A stretch of 64,000 nucleotides of DNA from JAWLCA01 sp041687395 (GCA_041687395.1 JAWLCA010000006.1:1-64000); one strand, 5' to 3'. Shown: positions 9,147 through 18,153, counted from the first letter of the stretch. Notes: generated from the letters alone by a model not told the origin. Made by a program: numbers and translations.

Positions 9147-10583
9147 ATGAAGAATGCGGACAACAACACCGTCGGCACGCCCCCTGCAGCGAAGCGACAA
9201 GGCAAGAAGACCGCGCCGATCGCTGCCGCAGCGATTGCGTCACAGCGCGTCGCCTCTGCACCACTTGAGCATGAGCAAGGTCGAAGCAATGCCGAACTCG
9301 TCGCGCGGCGATCTGCCGCCGTGGCCCGCGGGGTCGCCTCGGCCGCACCGATCTATGCCGACTACGCCGAGAACGCAGAACTGTGGGACGTCGAGGGGCG
9401 CCGCTACATCGACTTTGCAGGCGGAATCGCAGTGCTGAACACCGGCCACCGGCATCCGAAGGTGGTTGCAGCCGCGATTGCACAAGAGGCGCGCTTCACC
9501 CACACGAGTTTTCAGGTTGTGCCTTACGAGAGCTATGTGGCCCTCGCCGAGCGGCTGAATGCGCTGGCGCCCGGCGACTTTGCCAAGAAGACGCTGCTGG
9601 TGACCACGGGCGCAGAGGCGGTGGAGAACGCCGTGAAGATCGCCCGCGCCGCGACCGGCCGACCCGGCGTGATCGCCTTTAGCGGCGGGTACCACGGTAG
9701 AACGTTGCTGACCCTCGGGCTGACTGGAAAGGTCACGCCCTACAAGAAGGACTTCGGTCCCTACCCCTCCGACATATTCCGCGTACCGCTGCCCGACGCC
9801 CGCACCGAGACCACGGTCGCGCACTCGATGCGTGCCCTGGAAACACTGTTCCTGACGGATGCCCAGCCCGATCGGATCGCCGCGATCATCCTGGAGCCGG
9901 TTCTGGGCGAAGGCGGCTACATCCCGGTGCCGGCCGAACTTTGGCAGGCGCTGCGGGCATTCTGTGACCGCCACGGAATCCTGTTGATCGCCGACGAGAT
10001 CCAGTCGGGCTTTGCGCGGACGGGCACGTGGTTTGCGATCGAACACTCCGGCGTCGCCCCCGATCTGATTACCGTCGCGAAAAGCATGGCCGGCGGCTAT
10101 CCGCTGGCCGGCGTGATCGGCCGGGCCGAGGTCATGGATGCTGTCGCGCCCGGCGGGCTTGGGGGAACTTACGGCGGCAACCCGGTCGCCTGCGCGGCTG
10201 CCCTGGCCGCGATCGAGGCAATCGAGAGCGAGGGACTGCTGGCTCGGTCCACTGCCTTGGGCGAGCATCTTCGCGCCCGCTTCGCGGCGATCGGGGCGCG
10301 CACGGCCCCCTATCGGATGTGGGATATTCGTGGCATCGGCGCGATGCTCGCGGTCGAACTGGTCACCGATTTCGAGACGGGCACGCCCGACGCGGCCCTG
10401 ACCAAGGCCGTCTGCGCCGAGGCGCTGGAGCGCGGCCTGATCCTGTTGTCTTGCGGCATGCACGGCAACGCCATCCGGATCATGGTGCCGCTTACCGCCT
10501 CGGACGACGTGATCGAAGAAGGGCTGGATATTTTCGAGGCCAGCCTGGCCAGCGCGATCGCGCGGCAGTCAACTGGGGCCTGA
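9147..10583 (+). CDS. Class III PLP aminotransferase (4-aminobutyrate/beta-alanine type)
   Basis: Transfers the amino group of an omega-amino acid to a 2-oxo acid. The 478-residue fold-type I protein resembles GabT: TTGAEAVENAVKIAR, the FSGGYHGRTLLTLGLTGK phosphate-binding region, the ADEIQSGFARTG motif with the PLP Asp, and the Schiff-base Lys in TVAKSMAGGYPLAGV. It is about 50 residues longer than typical GabT, owing to an Ala/Lys-rich N-terminal tail before the first conserved block. The ATG at 9147 has GAGTGAGGAA ahead of it, so the tail appears to be translated. The divergent hydantoinase-like gene suggests nitrogen recovery from cyclic amides or pyrimidines, but no N-carbamoyl hydrolase is adjacent. 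Confidence 0.9.
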   Translation: MKNADNNTVGTPPAAKRQGKKTAPIAAAAIASQRVASAPLEHEQGRSNAELVARRSAAVARGVASAAPIYADYAENAELWDVEGRRYIDFAGGIAVLNTGHRHPKVVAAAIAQEARFTHTSFQVVPYESYVALAERLNALAPGDFAKKTLLVTTGAEAVENAVKIARAATGRPGVIAFSGGYHGRTLLTLGLTGKVTPYKKDFGPYPSDIFRVPLPDARTETTVAHSMRALETLFLTDAQPDRIAAIILEPVLGEGGYIPVPAELWQALRAFCDRHGILLIADEIQSGFARTGTWFAIEHSGVAPDLITVAKSMAGGYPLAGVIGRAEVMDAVAPGGLGGTYGGNPVACAAALAAIEAIESEGLLARSTALGEHLRARFAAIGARTAPYRMWDIRGIGAMLAVELVTDFETGTPDAALTKAVCAEALERGLILLSCGMHGNAIRIMVPLTASDDVIEEGLDIFEASLASAIARQSTGA

Positions 10584-10592
10584 GCGGTCCTG

Positions 10593-10627
10593 TCGCACCG
10601 GTTCCGGGCGACCCGGAACCGGTGCGA
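10593..10627 (+). terminator. Strong hairpin terminator after the aminotransferase
   Basis: A perfect 16-bp stem (arms 10593-10608 and 10612-10627, core CACCGGTTCCGGG) with a CGA loop begins 9 bases after the stop codon. It is followed within 5 bases by a short TTTT. It is the clearest stem in this part of the window. Confidence 0.8.
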
Positions 10628-11046
10628 TCCATTTTCGGAAGCCTTCTGCAAGCAGCCCCTTGCAGCGCTGGACATGTAGCGATCCTGTGCTGCATCATGG
10701 ACTGCTGGTTCACCGCAATCGCTAGGTTTTGGCATTCGCGGTGTTGTGGGCAATGTGAGGCCCGCGACGCAGGTTCCCCCTATTTGCGTTGCTCAGAGGG
10801 AAACCACCGGAGCCCTCGCCAGTCTCCTTGCTGTCTGGGATCCTACTGCCTCGTCCAGGATGAGATACAAGCGTTCAGTTTACAACTTTACAGTTGCAGG
10901 AGATGTAACAGCAATAATCAACAACCTGACACCTTTTCTCGTGCAATTAAATTAGCACGCCATATCTTCCGATCAGCTTCACGGCGTCGGAGGAAGGTCC
11001 GGAGACGCGCGGAGCAAGTCGATCGCCGCAACCGGGAGGATTTCAC
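10628..11046. promoter_or_regulatory. AT-enriched upstream region of the Tct transporter
   Basis: About 420 bases with no credible gene. The segment near 10850-10980 is notably less GC-rich than its flanks. It holds two small dyads: CAACT-TTAC-AGTTG (about 10884-10897) and CGTGC-(AATTAAATTA)-GCACG (10940-10959). The second is the better operator candidate for the operon starting at 11047, whose ribosome site is GGGAGGA. Confidence 0.45.
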
Positions 11047-12027
11047 ATGATGACGTTTACACGCCGCACCGCACTGGCGCTTGCCTCTGCTTTGACCTTG
11101 ACCGCAGCCTTGCCGGCACAGGCCGCCGATTGGCAGCCGGTGAAGCCGGTCGAAATGGTGATCATGGCAGGCCAGGGTGGCGGAGCGGACCGTCTGGCAC
11201 GCCTGTTCCAGTCGATGATCCAGAAGGAGCGCCTGACAAACATGCCGCTTCTGCCCGTGAACAAGGGCGGCGGATCGGGGGCGGAGGCGCTGCGCTACAT
11301 GAAGGACAAGGAGGGCGACAGCCATGTGATCATGGCGACGCTAAACAGCTACTACACCACCCCGCTGCGGACCGACATCGGTGTCGACATCGCGGAGTTC
11401 ACGCCGATCGCACGCATGGCGCTGGACACTTTCGTGCTGTGGGTGAATGCGGACAGCGAGATCGAAACGCTGGATGACTACATCGCCGCGGCGAATGCTG
11501 CCGGTGGCACATGGAAGATGGGCGGGACCGGCACCGGTCAGGAAGACAGCCTGGTGACCGCGCTGCTTGAAGGGGCGTTCGGCATCAAGCACACCTATGT
11601 CCCCTTTGATGGCGGCGGCGACGTGGCTCGCAGCCTGGTGGGTCAGCACGTGAATGCGTCGGTCAACAACCCGTCGGAAGCCATGAGCTTCTACAAGGCC
11701 GGAATGGTGCGTCCCATCGCGGCCTTCACCGAGGAACGGATTCCCGGCCTGCCCGACGTGCCCACGTTTGCCGAACTCGGCACGCCGCTCGTCTACTCGA
11801 TGCAACGCTCTTTCGTGGCTCCCAAGGGGATGCCGCAGGAAGCCGTCGACTACTACACCGAGTTGTTCCGCACGCTGAGCGAGACGCAGGAATGGGTCGA
11901 CTACACGCAGAACGAGGCGCTGGAGAACGCCTTCCTGTCGGGAGAAGCGCTTCAGTCCTACTTCCTTGAGGAACGTGAGAAGCACGTCGAACTGCTGCGC
12001 CAGATGGGTGAAGAAATAGGCTCCTGA
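11047..12027 (+). CDS. Tripartite tricarboxylate transporter substrate-binding protein (TctC family)
   Basis: The periplasmic receptor of a TTT-family secondary transporter. A signal peptide ends near PAQA-ADW (about residue 27). The mature protein has the TctC/Bug fold, including PVEMVIMAGQGGGADRLAR near the N-terminus and the DVPTFAELG segment common in this family. The 326-residue length is normal. The start has GGGAGGATTTCAC upstream. The genes for the membrane subunits TctB and TctA follow directly. Ligands are usually small carboxylates; the neighbouring acyl-CoA synthetase hints at a short dicarboxylic acid. Confidence 0.92.
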   Translation: MMTFTRRTALALASALTLTAALPAQAADWQPVKPVEMVIMAGQGGGADRLARLFQSMIQKERLTNMPLLPVNKGGGSGAEALRYMKDKEGDSHVIMATLNSYYTTPLRTDIGVDIAEFTPIARMALDTFVLWVNADSEIETLDDYIAAANAAGGTWKMGGTGTGQEDSLVTALLEGAFGIKHTYVPFDGGGDVARSLVGQHVNASVNNPSEAMSFYKAGMVRPIAAFTEERIPGLPDVPTFAELGTPLVYSMQRSFVAPKGMPQEAVDYYTELFRTLSETQEWVDYTQNEALENAFLSGEALQSYFLEEREKHVELLRQMGEEIGS

Positions 12028-12105
12028 CAACGGACCTACACGGCAGACGGCAGGGCCGGAAACGGCTCTGCCGCTTTTCTTCAGGATCAGCGGGGGGTGA
12101 CGACG

Positions 12106-12597
12106 ATGCTTGTTGCAGAGCGGACGATCGCAGGTGCGGTCATCGTGATGTCGATCTATTTCATGTGGCATGCGACGGCCCTGCCGATCGGCTGGGTCGA
12201 GGGGCAAGGCCCCGGCGGCGGCGCCTTCCCGTTCTGGCTTTCGGTACTGATGGCGCTGGCCGCCGGGGCGATCATGGCGCGCAGCTTCACCGGCCTCATC
12301 TCCCAGACCCATGAGCGTTTCTTTGACGGCTTGATGCTGCGTCCCGTTCTGCTGGTCATCGTCTCTTTGACGATCACCGTCGCCTTGATCCCGATTGTCG
12401 GGGCCTACATCGCGATCCCGCTGTTTTTGGTCTGGTATCTGCGAATTTACGGGCGCCACAGCCTGCGCCTGACCGCAATCCTGGCCATCAGCACGCCGCT
12501 CTTCCTGTTCTTCTTCTTCGAAGTAACCCTGAAGATCCTGCTTCCCAAGGGCGTGACCGAGCCGCTGTTCTTCCCGCTTTACGCCATCTTCTTCTGA
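12106..12597 (+). CDS. Tripartite tricarboxylate transporter small membrane subunit (TctB family)
   Basis: A protein of about 163 residues with four predicted hydrophobic helices, the standard TctB architecture. Its order between TctC and TctA is also standard. It stabilises the TctA channel in the inner membrane. ATG 12106 follows GGGGGGTG. An in-frame GTG at 12097 would add three residues and cannot be excluded. The stop lies 9 bases before the TctA start. Confidence 0.88.
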   Translation: MLVAERTIAGAVIVMSIYFMWHATALPIGWVEGQGPGGGAFPFWLSVLMALAAGAIMARSFTGLISQTHERFFDGLMLRPVLLVIVSLTITVALIPIVGAYIAIPLFLVWYLRIYGRHSLRLTAILAISTPLFLFFFFEVTLKILLPKGVTEPLFFPLYAIFF

Positions 12598-12606
12598 GGC
12601 CGCCCC

Positions 12607-14124
12607 ATGGAAACGATTACGCTTCTCGCCGACGGCTTCGCGACATCCCTGTCGCCGTTGAACATTCTCATCGTCGTGCTGGGCGTCACAGCCGGCATCT
12701 TCATCGGCGCGATGCCGGGTCTTGGGTCTGTGAACGGGGTGGCCCTCGTGCTGCCGCTCACCTTCATCGTTCCCCCGGCTTCCGCAATCATCCTGCTTGC
12801 AGCGATCTATTATGGGGCGATGTATGGCGGCGCGATTAGTTCGATCCTGCTGGGGATTCCCGGCGCCTCGACCTCAGTCGCCACCACGTTCGACGGCCGA
12901 CCCATGGCCCAGCAGGGGCGTGCAGGCTTTGCGCTGGTCGCGGCCGCTGTCGCTTCGTTCGTGGGAGGCACGATCTCGGTCCTGCTGTTCACGGCCTTCG
13001 CCGCACCGCTGGCAAAGCTGGCGCTGGCTTTCGGGCCCGCCGAGGAGTTCGCCCTTGTCCTGCTCGCCTTCACCACGTTCGTGGGGCTCAGCGGCGATGA
13101 TCCTCTGAAAGCCGTCGTGATGGTCTGCCTCGGCCTCGTGCTTACGACCGTCGGCCTTGACATGATCTCGGGTCAGCCCCGCCTGATCTTCGGTGACCTG
13201 CCAGGTTTCTATTCCGGTGTCAGCTTCCTGGTTCTTGCAATCGGCGTCTACGGCGTGGGCGAGATCCTTCACACCGTCGAGAACTCTCGCACGGCGCCCA
13301 CGGTCACCAACCCCAAGCTCACCTTTCGCGACGTGTGGACGGGATGCCGAGAGATGGTGCGCTACTGGCGGTCGATCAGCATCGGATCGTTCCTCGGCTT
13401 CTTCGTCGGGATGCTTCCGGCAGCTGGCGCAACCCCTGCCTCGCTGATGGCTTATGGCATCGCCCGGACAACCTCGAAGGATCCCGACAGCTTCGGCAAG
13501 GGCAATGTCGAGGGCGTGGCCGCGCCAGAGACGGCCAACAATGCCGCATCGACCGGATCGCTGCTGCCAATGCTGACCCTGGGAATTCCCGGCTCGCCCA
13601 CAACGGCACTCCTGCTCGGTGGGATGGTGATGTGGGGGCTGATGCCGGGGCCGATGCTGTTCATCGAACAGCGCGATTTCGTCTGGGGCCTGATCTCGTC
13701 GCTTTACACCGCGAACGTCGCTGCCTTGCTGATCAACATCGCGCTGATCCCTCTCTTCGTCTGGGCCCTGCGGATGCCATTCACCGTGCTCTGCTCGCTC
13801 GTCCTCGTTCTCTGCATCGTCGGCGGCTACGCACCGTCAGAGCGGATGCATGACGTCTGGCTGATCGTCGGCTTCGGTGTTGCGGGCTACCTGCTGCGCA
13901 AGGCGAATTATCCTCTCGCCCCGCTGGTGCTTGCGTTAGTCCTTGGCCCGCTGATGGAAAGAAGTTTCCGTCAGACGATGATCGCAGAACAGGGCAACGT
14001 GCTTGCGTTCTTCGAGCGGCCGCTCTCTGCCACCTTCATGGTCATCGCCCTTGTGCTGCTGCTACTTCCCGCGCTTAAATACCTGCGAAGAGCCAGCGGC
14101 AAACGAACCCAGCCCGCGGAATGA
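12607..14124 (+). CDS. Tripartite tricarboxylate transporter large permease (TctA family)
   Basis: A 505-residue inner-membrane permease with about 11-12 hydrophobic helices. The conserved TctA blocks are visible: GIFIGAMPGLGSVNGVALVLP, YYGAMYGGAISSILLGIPG with TFDGRPMAQQGRAG, and EGVAAPETANNAASTGSLLP followed by TLGIPGSPTTALLLGG. It performs ion-coupled uptake of the carboxylate delivered by the TctC protein. It lies 9 bases after TctB, in one operon. Confidence 0.96.
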   Translation: METITLLADGFATSLSPLNILIVVLGVTAGIFIGAMPGLGSVNGVALVLPLTFIVPPASAIILLAAIYYGAMYGGAISSILLGIPGASTSVATTFDGRPMAQQGRAGFALVAAAVASFVGGTISVLLFTAFAAPLAKLALAFGPAEEFALVLLAFTTFVGLSGDDPLKAVVMVCLGLVLTTVGLDMISGQPRLIFGDLPGFYSGVSFLVLAIGVYGVGEILHTVENSRTAPTVTNPKLTFRDVWTGCREMVRYWRSISIGSFLGFFVGMLPAAGATPASLMAYGIARTTSKDPDSFGKGNVEGVAAPETANNAASTGSLLPMLTLGIPGSPTTALLLGGMVMWGLMPGPMLFIEQRDFVWGLISSLYTANVAALLINIALIPLFVWALRMPFTVLCSLVLVLCIVGGYAPSERMHDVWLIVGFGVAGYLLRKANYPLAPLVLALVLGPLMERSFRQTMIAEQGNVLAFFERPLSATFMVIALVLLLLPALKYLRRASGKRTQPAE

Positions 14125-14150
14125 CCTGCACACACCGGAAGGAAGACGAC

Positions 14151-15695
14151 ATGACATCGACGATCAAGGATCTGCTTGCAGGGCATCCCGCCGACTCCAA
14201 GGCAATCGGTGCACCGGGGCGGGAGTGGCTGACATTCGATGGGCTGCGCGCCTTGACGGACGAGGTTGCCGAAACCCTGCATGCCGCCAACGTCGGTCGC
14301 GGCGACCGTGTGGCCATCGTCCTGCCCAACGGGCCAGAGATGGCGACCGCTTTCATCACCATCGCTCAGGCCGCCGTCACCGCGCCGCTCAACCCGGCCT
14401 ACCGGCAGGAAGAGTTCGAATTCTATCTGGAGGATCTGAAGGCGAAGGCCCTCGTCATCCCCGACGGCCATGACGGTCCCGCCCTTTCGGCGGGCCGCAA
14501 GTTCGGACTTCCCGTCCTTCGCCTCTCGTTCGACCCCACCGATCCGGCTGGCACGTTCAAACTCACCCCGGAAACGACGGCGAGTGGCACGGCAGACACG
14601 GGCCCGGTGGGTGCGGATGACGTCGCGCTGATCCTGCACACATCGGGCACAACCTCCCGACCCAAGATCGTGCCGCTTTTGCAATCGAACATCGTGGCCT
14701 CGGCCGGAAACATCGGGACATCGCTTGCGCTGACACCGAATGACCGGTGCCTCAATGTGATGCCGCTCTTCCACATCCACGGACTGGTGGCCGCCGTCAC
14801 AAGTTCTCTCGCCGCGGGCGCATCGGTCTGGTGCGCACCAGGTTTCGACGCGCTGAAATTATTCGGCTGGATGCGCGAGGCGAAGCCGACCTGGTACACG
14901 GCAGTCCCGACCATGCATCAGGCCATCCTGTCACGGGCCGCGCGCAACGCCGACGTGATTGCAGAGACCGGATTGCGGTTTCTGCGGTCCTCATCGGCCT
15001 CCCTGCCCCCTCAGGTGATGCTCGCCCTGGCCGAGACCTTTGGCGCGCCGGTGATCGAAGGCTATGGCATGACCGAGGCCGCGCACCAGATGGCGTCGAA
15101 CCCCCTGCCGCCCCGGGCGCAGAAGCCGGGTTCGGTCGGCGTCGAAGCCGGCCCGATGGTCCGCATTGCGCACGAGGTCGAAGACCGCCTGCTGGAAGCC
15201 GGCGCGACCGGTGAGGTCGTGATTTCGGGCCCGAATGTGACGCCGGGATACGAGGGGAACCCCGAGGCGAACCGCAAGAGCTTCTTCATGGCGGAAGGCC
15301 ACCGCTGGTTCCGTACCGGCGATCAGGGTGCATTTGACGATGAGGGGTATCTCAGCCTGACGGGCCGACTGAAGGAAATCATCAACCGCGGCGGTGAAAA
15401 GGTCAGCCCGCTTGAGGTTGATGCCGTCCTGATGGATCATCCCGCAGTTGTGCAGGTGGTCACCTTCGCCATCCCCCACCCCAAGTTGGGCGAGGAAGTC
15501 GGCGCCGCAGTCGTTCTGCGCGAGGGGATGGAGGCCACCGAGCGGGACATCCGCGACTTTGCCGCAACCCGACTTGCCGACTTCAAAGTTCCGCGCAAGG
15601 TCGTCATCCTGGAAGAAATTCCGAAGGGCGCGACGGGCAAGCTGCAGCGCATCGGCCTTGCCGAGAAGCTGGGCCTTGTCGAAGTGGCAGCCTGA
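14151..15695 (+). CDS. AMP-forming acyl-CoA synthetase, oxalate-CoA ligase (AAE3/Pcs60) type
   Basis: Activates a carboxylic acid with ATP and CoA. The 514-residue protein has ANL motifs: LHTSGTTSRPKIVPL (P-loop), EGYGMTEAAHQM (A5), the hinge GRLKEIINRGGEKVSP and the C-terminal catalytic Lys in PKGATGKLQR. The combination NVMPLFHIHGL, WYTAVPTMHQ and SNPLPPRAQKPGSVG resembles plant AAE3 and yeast Pcs60, which act on oxalate. ATG 14151 has GGAAGGAAGA upstream. It lies 26 bases behind the TctA gene, suggesting that it activates the imported acid. Oxalate specificity is an inference; malonate or a related acid is possible. Confidence 0.85.
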   Translation: MTSTIKDLLAGHPADSKAIGAPGREWLTFDGLRALTDEVAETLHAANVGRGDRVAIVLPNGPEMATAFITIAQAAVTAPLNPAYRQEEFEFYLEDLKAKALVIPDGHDGPALSAGRKFGLPVLRLSFDPTDPAGTFKLTPETTASGTADTGPVGADDVALILHTSGTTSRPKIVPLLQSNIVASAGNIGTSLALTPNDRCLNVMPLFHIHGLVAAVTSSLAAGASVWCAPGFDALKLFGWMREAKPTWYTAVPTMHQAILSRAARNADVIAETGLRFLRSSSASLPPQVMLALAETFGAPVIEGYGMTEAAHQMASNPLPPRAQKPGSVGVEAGPMVRIAHEVEDRLLEAGATGEVVISGPNVTPGYEGNPEANRKSFFMAEGHRWFRTGDQGAFDDEGYLSLTGRLKEIINRGGEKVSPLEVDAVLMDHPAVVQVVTFAIPHPKLGEEVGAAVVLREGMEATERDIRDFAATRLADFKVPRKVVILEEIPKGATGKLQRIGLAEKLGLVEVAA

Positions 15696-15707
15696 GGCGG
15701 CAGCGGC

Positions 15708-16691
15708 ATGAGAATCTGTATTTTCGGCGCGGGCGCCATTGGCGGCTACATGGGAGTGAAACTTGCTCAGGCAGGGGCAGATGTCAGCCTTGTTGCCCGT
15801 GGGCCGCATCTGGCGGCCATGCAGGCGAACGGGCTGACCCTCATTGAGGAAGACGGCACCCGCAGCAATGTAGCGGTGACAGCCTCGGACGATCCCAACG
15901 CCCTCGGGCTGCAAGACTATGTCATCGTCACTCTGAAAGCGCATTCAGTGCCTCCAGTGGTTGACAGGATGCAGCCCCTGATCGGCGAGCAGACCACCAT
16001 CGTGTCGGGCGTGAATGGCGTTCCATGGTGGTACTTCCACAAGCTGGGCGGACCGTTCGAGGGCCGGCGCCTTGCCACTGTGGATCCGGGCGACGCGCAG
16101 TGGAACGGGTTCGGCCCCGACCGAGTGTTGGGCTGTGTCGTCTATCCGGCGGCAGAGGTGATCGAGCCAGGTATCATCAAGCATATCGAGGGAAACCGCT
16201 TTTCGCTTGGCGAACCGGATGGATCGAAAAGCGAGCGCGCGACCCGCCTGTCGGAAGCGCTGTCAAAGGCGGGATTGAAGGCACCGGTCCGCCCGCGCCT
16301 GCGCGACGAGATCTGGGTGAAACTCTGGGGCAATCTGTCGTTTAACCCGATCTCGGCCCTGACCCACGCCACGCTGGATGTCCTTTGCACAGACCCGGGC
16401 ACCCGCGCCGTTGCGCGCGGCATGATGGTAGAGGCGCAGGAAATCGCCGAGAAGCTGGGCGTGAAGTTCCCCATCGACGTTGAACGACGTATCGATGGCG
16501 GCGCGGCAGTCGGCGCGCACCGGACATCGATGCTGCAGGACCTGGACGCTGGACGGCCCATGGAGATCGACGCCCTTGTCGCCTCGGTTCAGGAACTGGG
16601 CCAGCTGACCGAAACGCCCACCCCCACGATCGACACCGTACTGGCGCTGGTCCGGCTTCGGGCACGGGTGGCAGGGCTTTACACCGCTTGA
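15708..16691 (+). CDS. 2-dehydropantoate 2-reductase family oxidoreductase
   Basis: An NAD(P)H-dependent ApbA/PanE-family reductase of 327 residues. The N-terminal Rossmann motif is IFGAGAIGGYMG. The mid-region has TLKAHSVPP and GVNGVPWWYF. The C-terminal helical domain carries the conserved KLWGNLSFNPISALT segment and a DLDAGRPMEIDAL motif typical of ketopantoate reductases. It lies 12 bases after the acyl-CoA ligase and is the last gene of the Tct operon. In this context a role in pantothenate synthesis is doubtful. Many paralogs act on other 2-oxo or hydroxy acids, so the substrate is open. Confidence 0.85.
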   Translation: MRICIFGAGAIGGYMGVKLAQAGADVSLVARGPHLAAMQANGLTLIEEDGTRSNVAVTASDDPNALGLQDYVIVTLKAHSVPPVVDRMQPLIGEQTTIVSGVNGVPWWYFHKLGGPFEGRRLATVDPGDAQWNGFGPDRVLGCVVYPAAEVIEPGIIKHIEGNRFSLGEPDGSKSERATRLSEALSKAGLKAPVRPRLRDEIWVKLWGNLSFNPISALTHATLDVLCTDPGTRAVARGMMVEAQEIAEKLGVKFPIDVERRIDGGAAVGAHRTSMLQDLDAGRPMEIDALVASVQELGQLTETPTPTIDTVLALVRLRARVAGLYTA

Positions 16692-16793
16692 TCCACCGTC
16701 GCGTCGGTCTTCTTCCTGACACGGCCGCCGCCGCATATGTTTGTGCTGTGTGTTTGGGAGCAGCGCTGCCACCATGCGGCTGACTCACGAGTA

Positions 16794-16803
16794 TTGTATA
16801 CAT
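16794..16803. promoter_or_regulatory. GntR-type operator candidate 1
   Basis: TTGTATACAT is a near-palindrome of the kind bound by FadR-subfamily (FCD) GntR regulators. It is flanked by CTCAC (16784-16788) and GTGAG (16806-16810), an additional partial dyad. The GntR gene lies 414 bases downstream. Confidence 0.4.
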
Positions 16804-17065
16804 CTGTGAGTTTCTGCATACACTTCCTTCTAGCCGGAAGGATGTATCTCAGTGATTCCAAACGCGCCGCCAGGACCGAGGCACGCCGTCCCGTCGAGGG
16901 CCGCAGCAGGATCTTGGCTCGCAGGAAGCGAAGCGGAATCCGCTGAATGCAATTTGCCCTGCGCTACGCCTGTGCAGAGCACTCACCCGGCCGAGCTCCG
17001 ACAGCCAGGGCCAAGCGCCACAGCGTTACAGGCCAGTCAACTCGAATCGATCTCTGGAGCTACCC

Positions 17066-17085
17066 ATGTGGGGGATTGCCCACAT
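17066..17085. repeat. Perfect dyad next to GTATAC site
   Basis: ATGTGGG (17066-17072) and CCCACAT (17079-17085) are exact inverted repeats with a 6-nt spacer GGATTG. The second arm ends one base before the GTGTATACAT site. It could be part of the same control element or a transcript hairpin. Confidence 0.45.
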
Positions 17086-17086
17086 C

Positions 17087-17096
17087 GTGTATACAT
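17087..17096. promoter_or_regulatory. GntR-type operator candidate 2
   Basis: GTGTATACAT repeats 9 of 10 bases of the site at 16794-16803. It sits 121 bases upstream of the GntR start, which would suit autoregulation. Confidence 0.45.
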
Positions 17097-17216
17097 GAGG
17101 TGCAGATACCCCTCTGTCCTTCTGGGTAATTTTCGACGCAACCCGAATCCTGACTTTATCATGCGTAGCGTGACTGAGGCCGCCTCTTTGATCAAACATC
17201 AAGGGAAGCGCATCCC

Positions 17217-17948
17217 GTGATCGCCAAGGGCCAGACACAGACTCTGCGCGCGGTGCTGGAGTTGCGGGATCGGATCATAAACGGCGCCATTCCTGCCGGT
17301 GAGCGGCTCTATGAAGTGATCCTTGCTGAAACGCTTGGGATCTCGCGTACACCGGTGCGCGAAGCCTTGGCGCGACTGGAGCAGGAGGGGCTGATCGAGC
17401 GTCAGGCCTCAGGCGGCTACGCGGTTAGGACGTTCAGCTTTTCCGACGTGCTGGACGCAATCGAAGTTCGCGGCGTGATGGAGGGAACGGCGGCCCGGCT
17501 TGCCGCGGAGCGTGGGGTGTCGCCGGACCGTCTCCGACAAATCCACAACGTGCTCGATGCCCTCGACGCGGTGGTAAACATGACCGAAGGCACCGTGGAT
17601 TTCGACAGCTACGCGGACTTGAACGCAACCTTTCACGCTCAACTCGCGGCCTTGTGCGGCAGCGACCTGATACGTGCGGAAGTCGAGCGTGCGAACCGGA
17701 TGCCCTTCGCCTCGCCGGTCGCCTTCCTGCACGCACAGCAAGACGTACCAGGCTTCCGCATCTCACTGTTCGGGGCCCAGCAACAGCACGCGGCGATCAT
17801 CGCGGCGATCGAGGCACGAGAGGGCGCGCGCGCCGAAGCGATCGCGCGAGAGCATGCCCGGCTTGCCCGCACGAATCTGGAATATGTCATGTATCACGAC
17901 CGAAGCCTGATCGACCGGATTCCGGGACTCGCGATGGTGACGGCGTGA
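17217..17948 (+). CDS. GntR-family transcriptional regulator (FCD subfamily)
   Basis: A 243-residue regulator. The N-terminal winged HTH (YEVILAETLGISRTPVREALARLEQEGLI, about residues 33-61) is canonical. It is followed by an all-helical FCD ligand domain with metal-site-like residues, including the late EHARLARTNLEY helix. The GTG start at 17217 follows AAGGGA; no better ATG exists near the HTH. It sits between the Tct operon and the aromatic O-demethylation operon and probably controls one or both. The repeated GTATAC sites upstream are plausible operators. Confidence 0.92.
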   Translation: MIAKGQTQTLRAVLELRDRIINGAIPAGERLYEVILAETLGISRTPVREALARLEQEGLIERQASGGYAVRTFSFSDVLDAIEVRGVMEGTAARLAAERGVSPDRLRQIHNVLDALDAVVNMTEGTVDFDSYADLNATFHAQLAALCGSDLIRAEVERANRMPFASPVAFLHAQQDVPGFRISLFGAQQQHAAIIAAIEAREGARAEAIAREHARLARTNLEYVMYHDRSLIDRIPGLAMVTA

Positions 17949-18153
17949 AAAGGTCACCTGGATCTGCCCATGCCGCGTCGTCGCCGGCAGATATCGCCGA
18001 TCTCGTGCGGACTGTCGCATTCTCAGTGCGCGCCGCGCCAGTGATGGGGGATCTTTTGCGCCCGGAACCCGCAGATCCGGGTGCCTGCACCGATCGCACC
18101 AGGCGCGTCAAACAAACAAACCTGATGCCGCGTCGGAATCTGAAGGAGTAAAC
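17949..18153. other. Upstream region of the core-MetE/O-demethylase operon
   Basis: 205 bases between the GntR stop and the methyltransferase start. It has a CTGAAGGAG ribosome site at its right end. I see no clear dyad or hairpin. Confidence 0.35.

Larger units (their letters stand above)
16692..17216. promoter_or_regulatory. Regulatory intergenic region upstream of the GntR gene
   Basis: 525 bases without a convincing gene; the open frames present have unlikely composition and no ribosome site. It holds two GTATAC-centred sites (16794-16803 and 17087-17096) and a perfect dyad (17066-17085), each annotated separately. The tract from about 16740 to 16860 is less GC-rich than its surroundings. 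Confidence 0.45.

Noticed and set aside
16852..17220. Short open frame in the gap before the GntR gene
   Set aside because: No ribosome site, Pro/Arg-rich translation, and it covers the putative operator sites.
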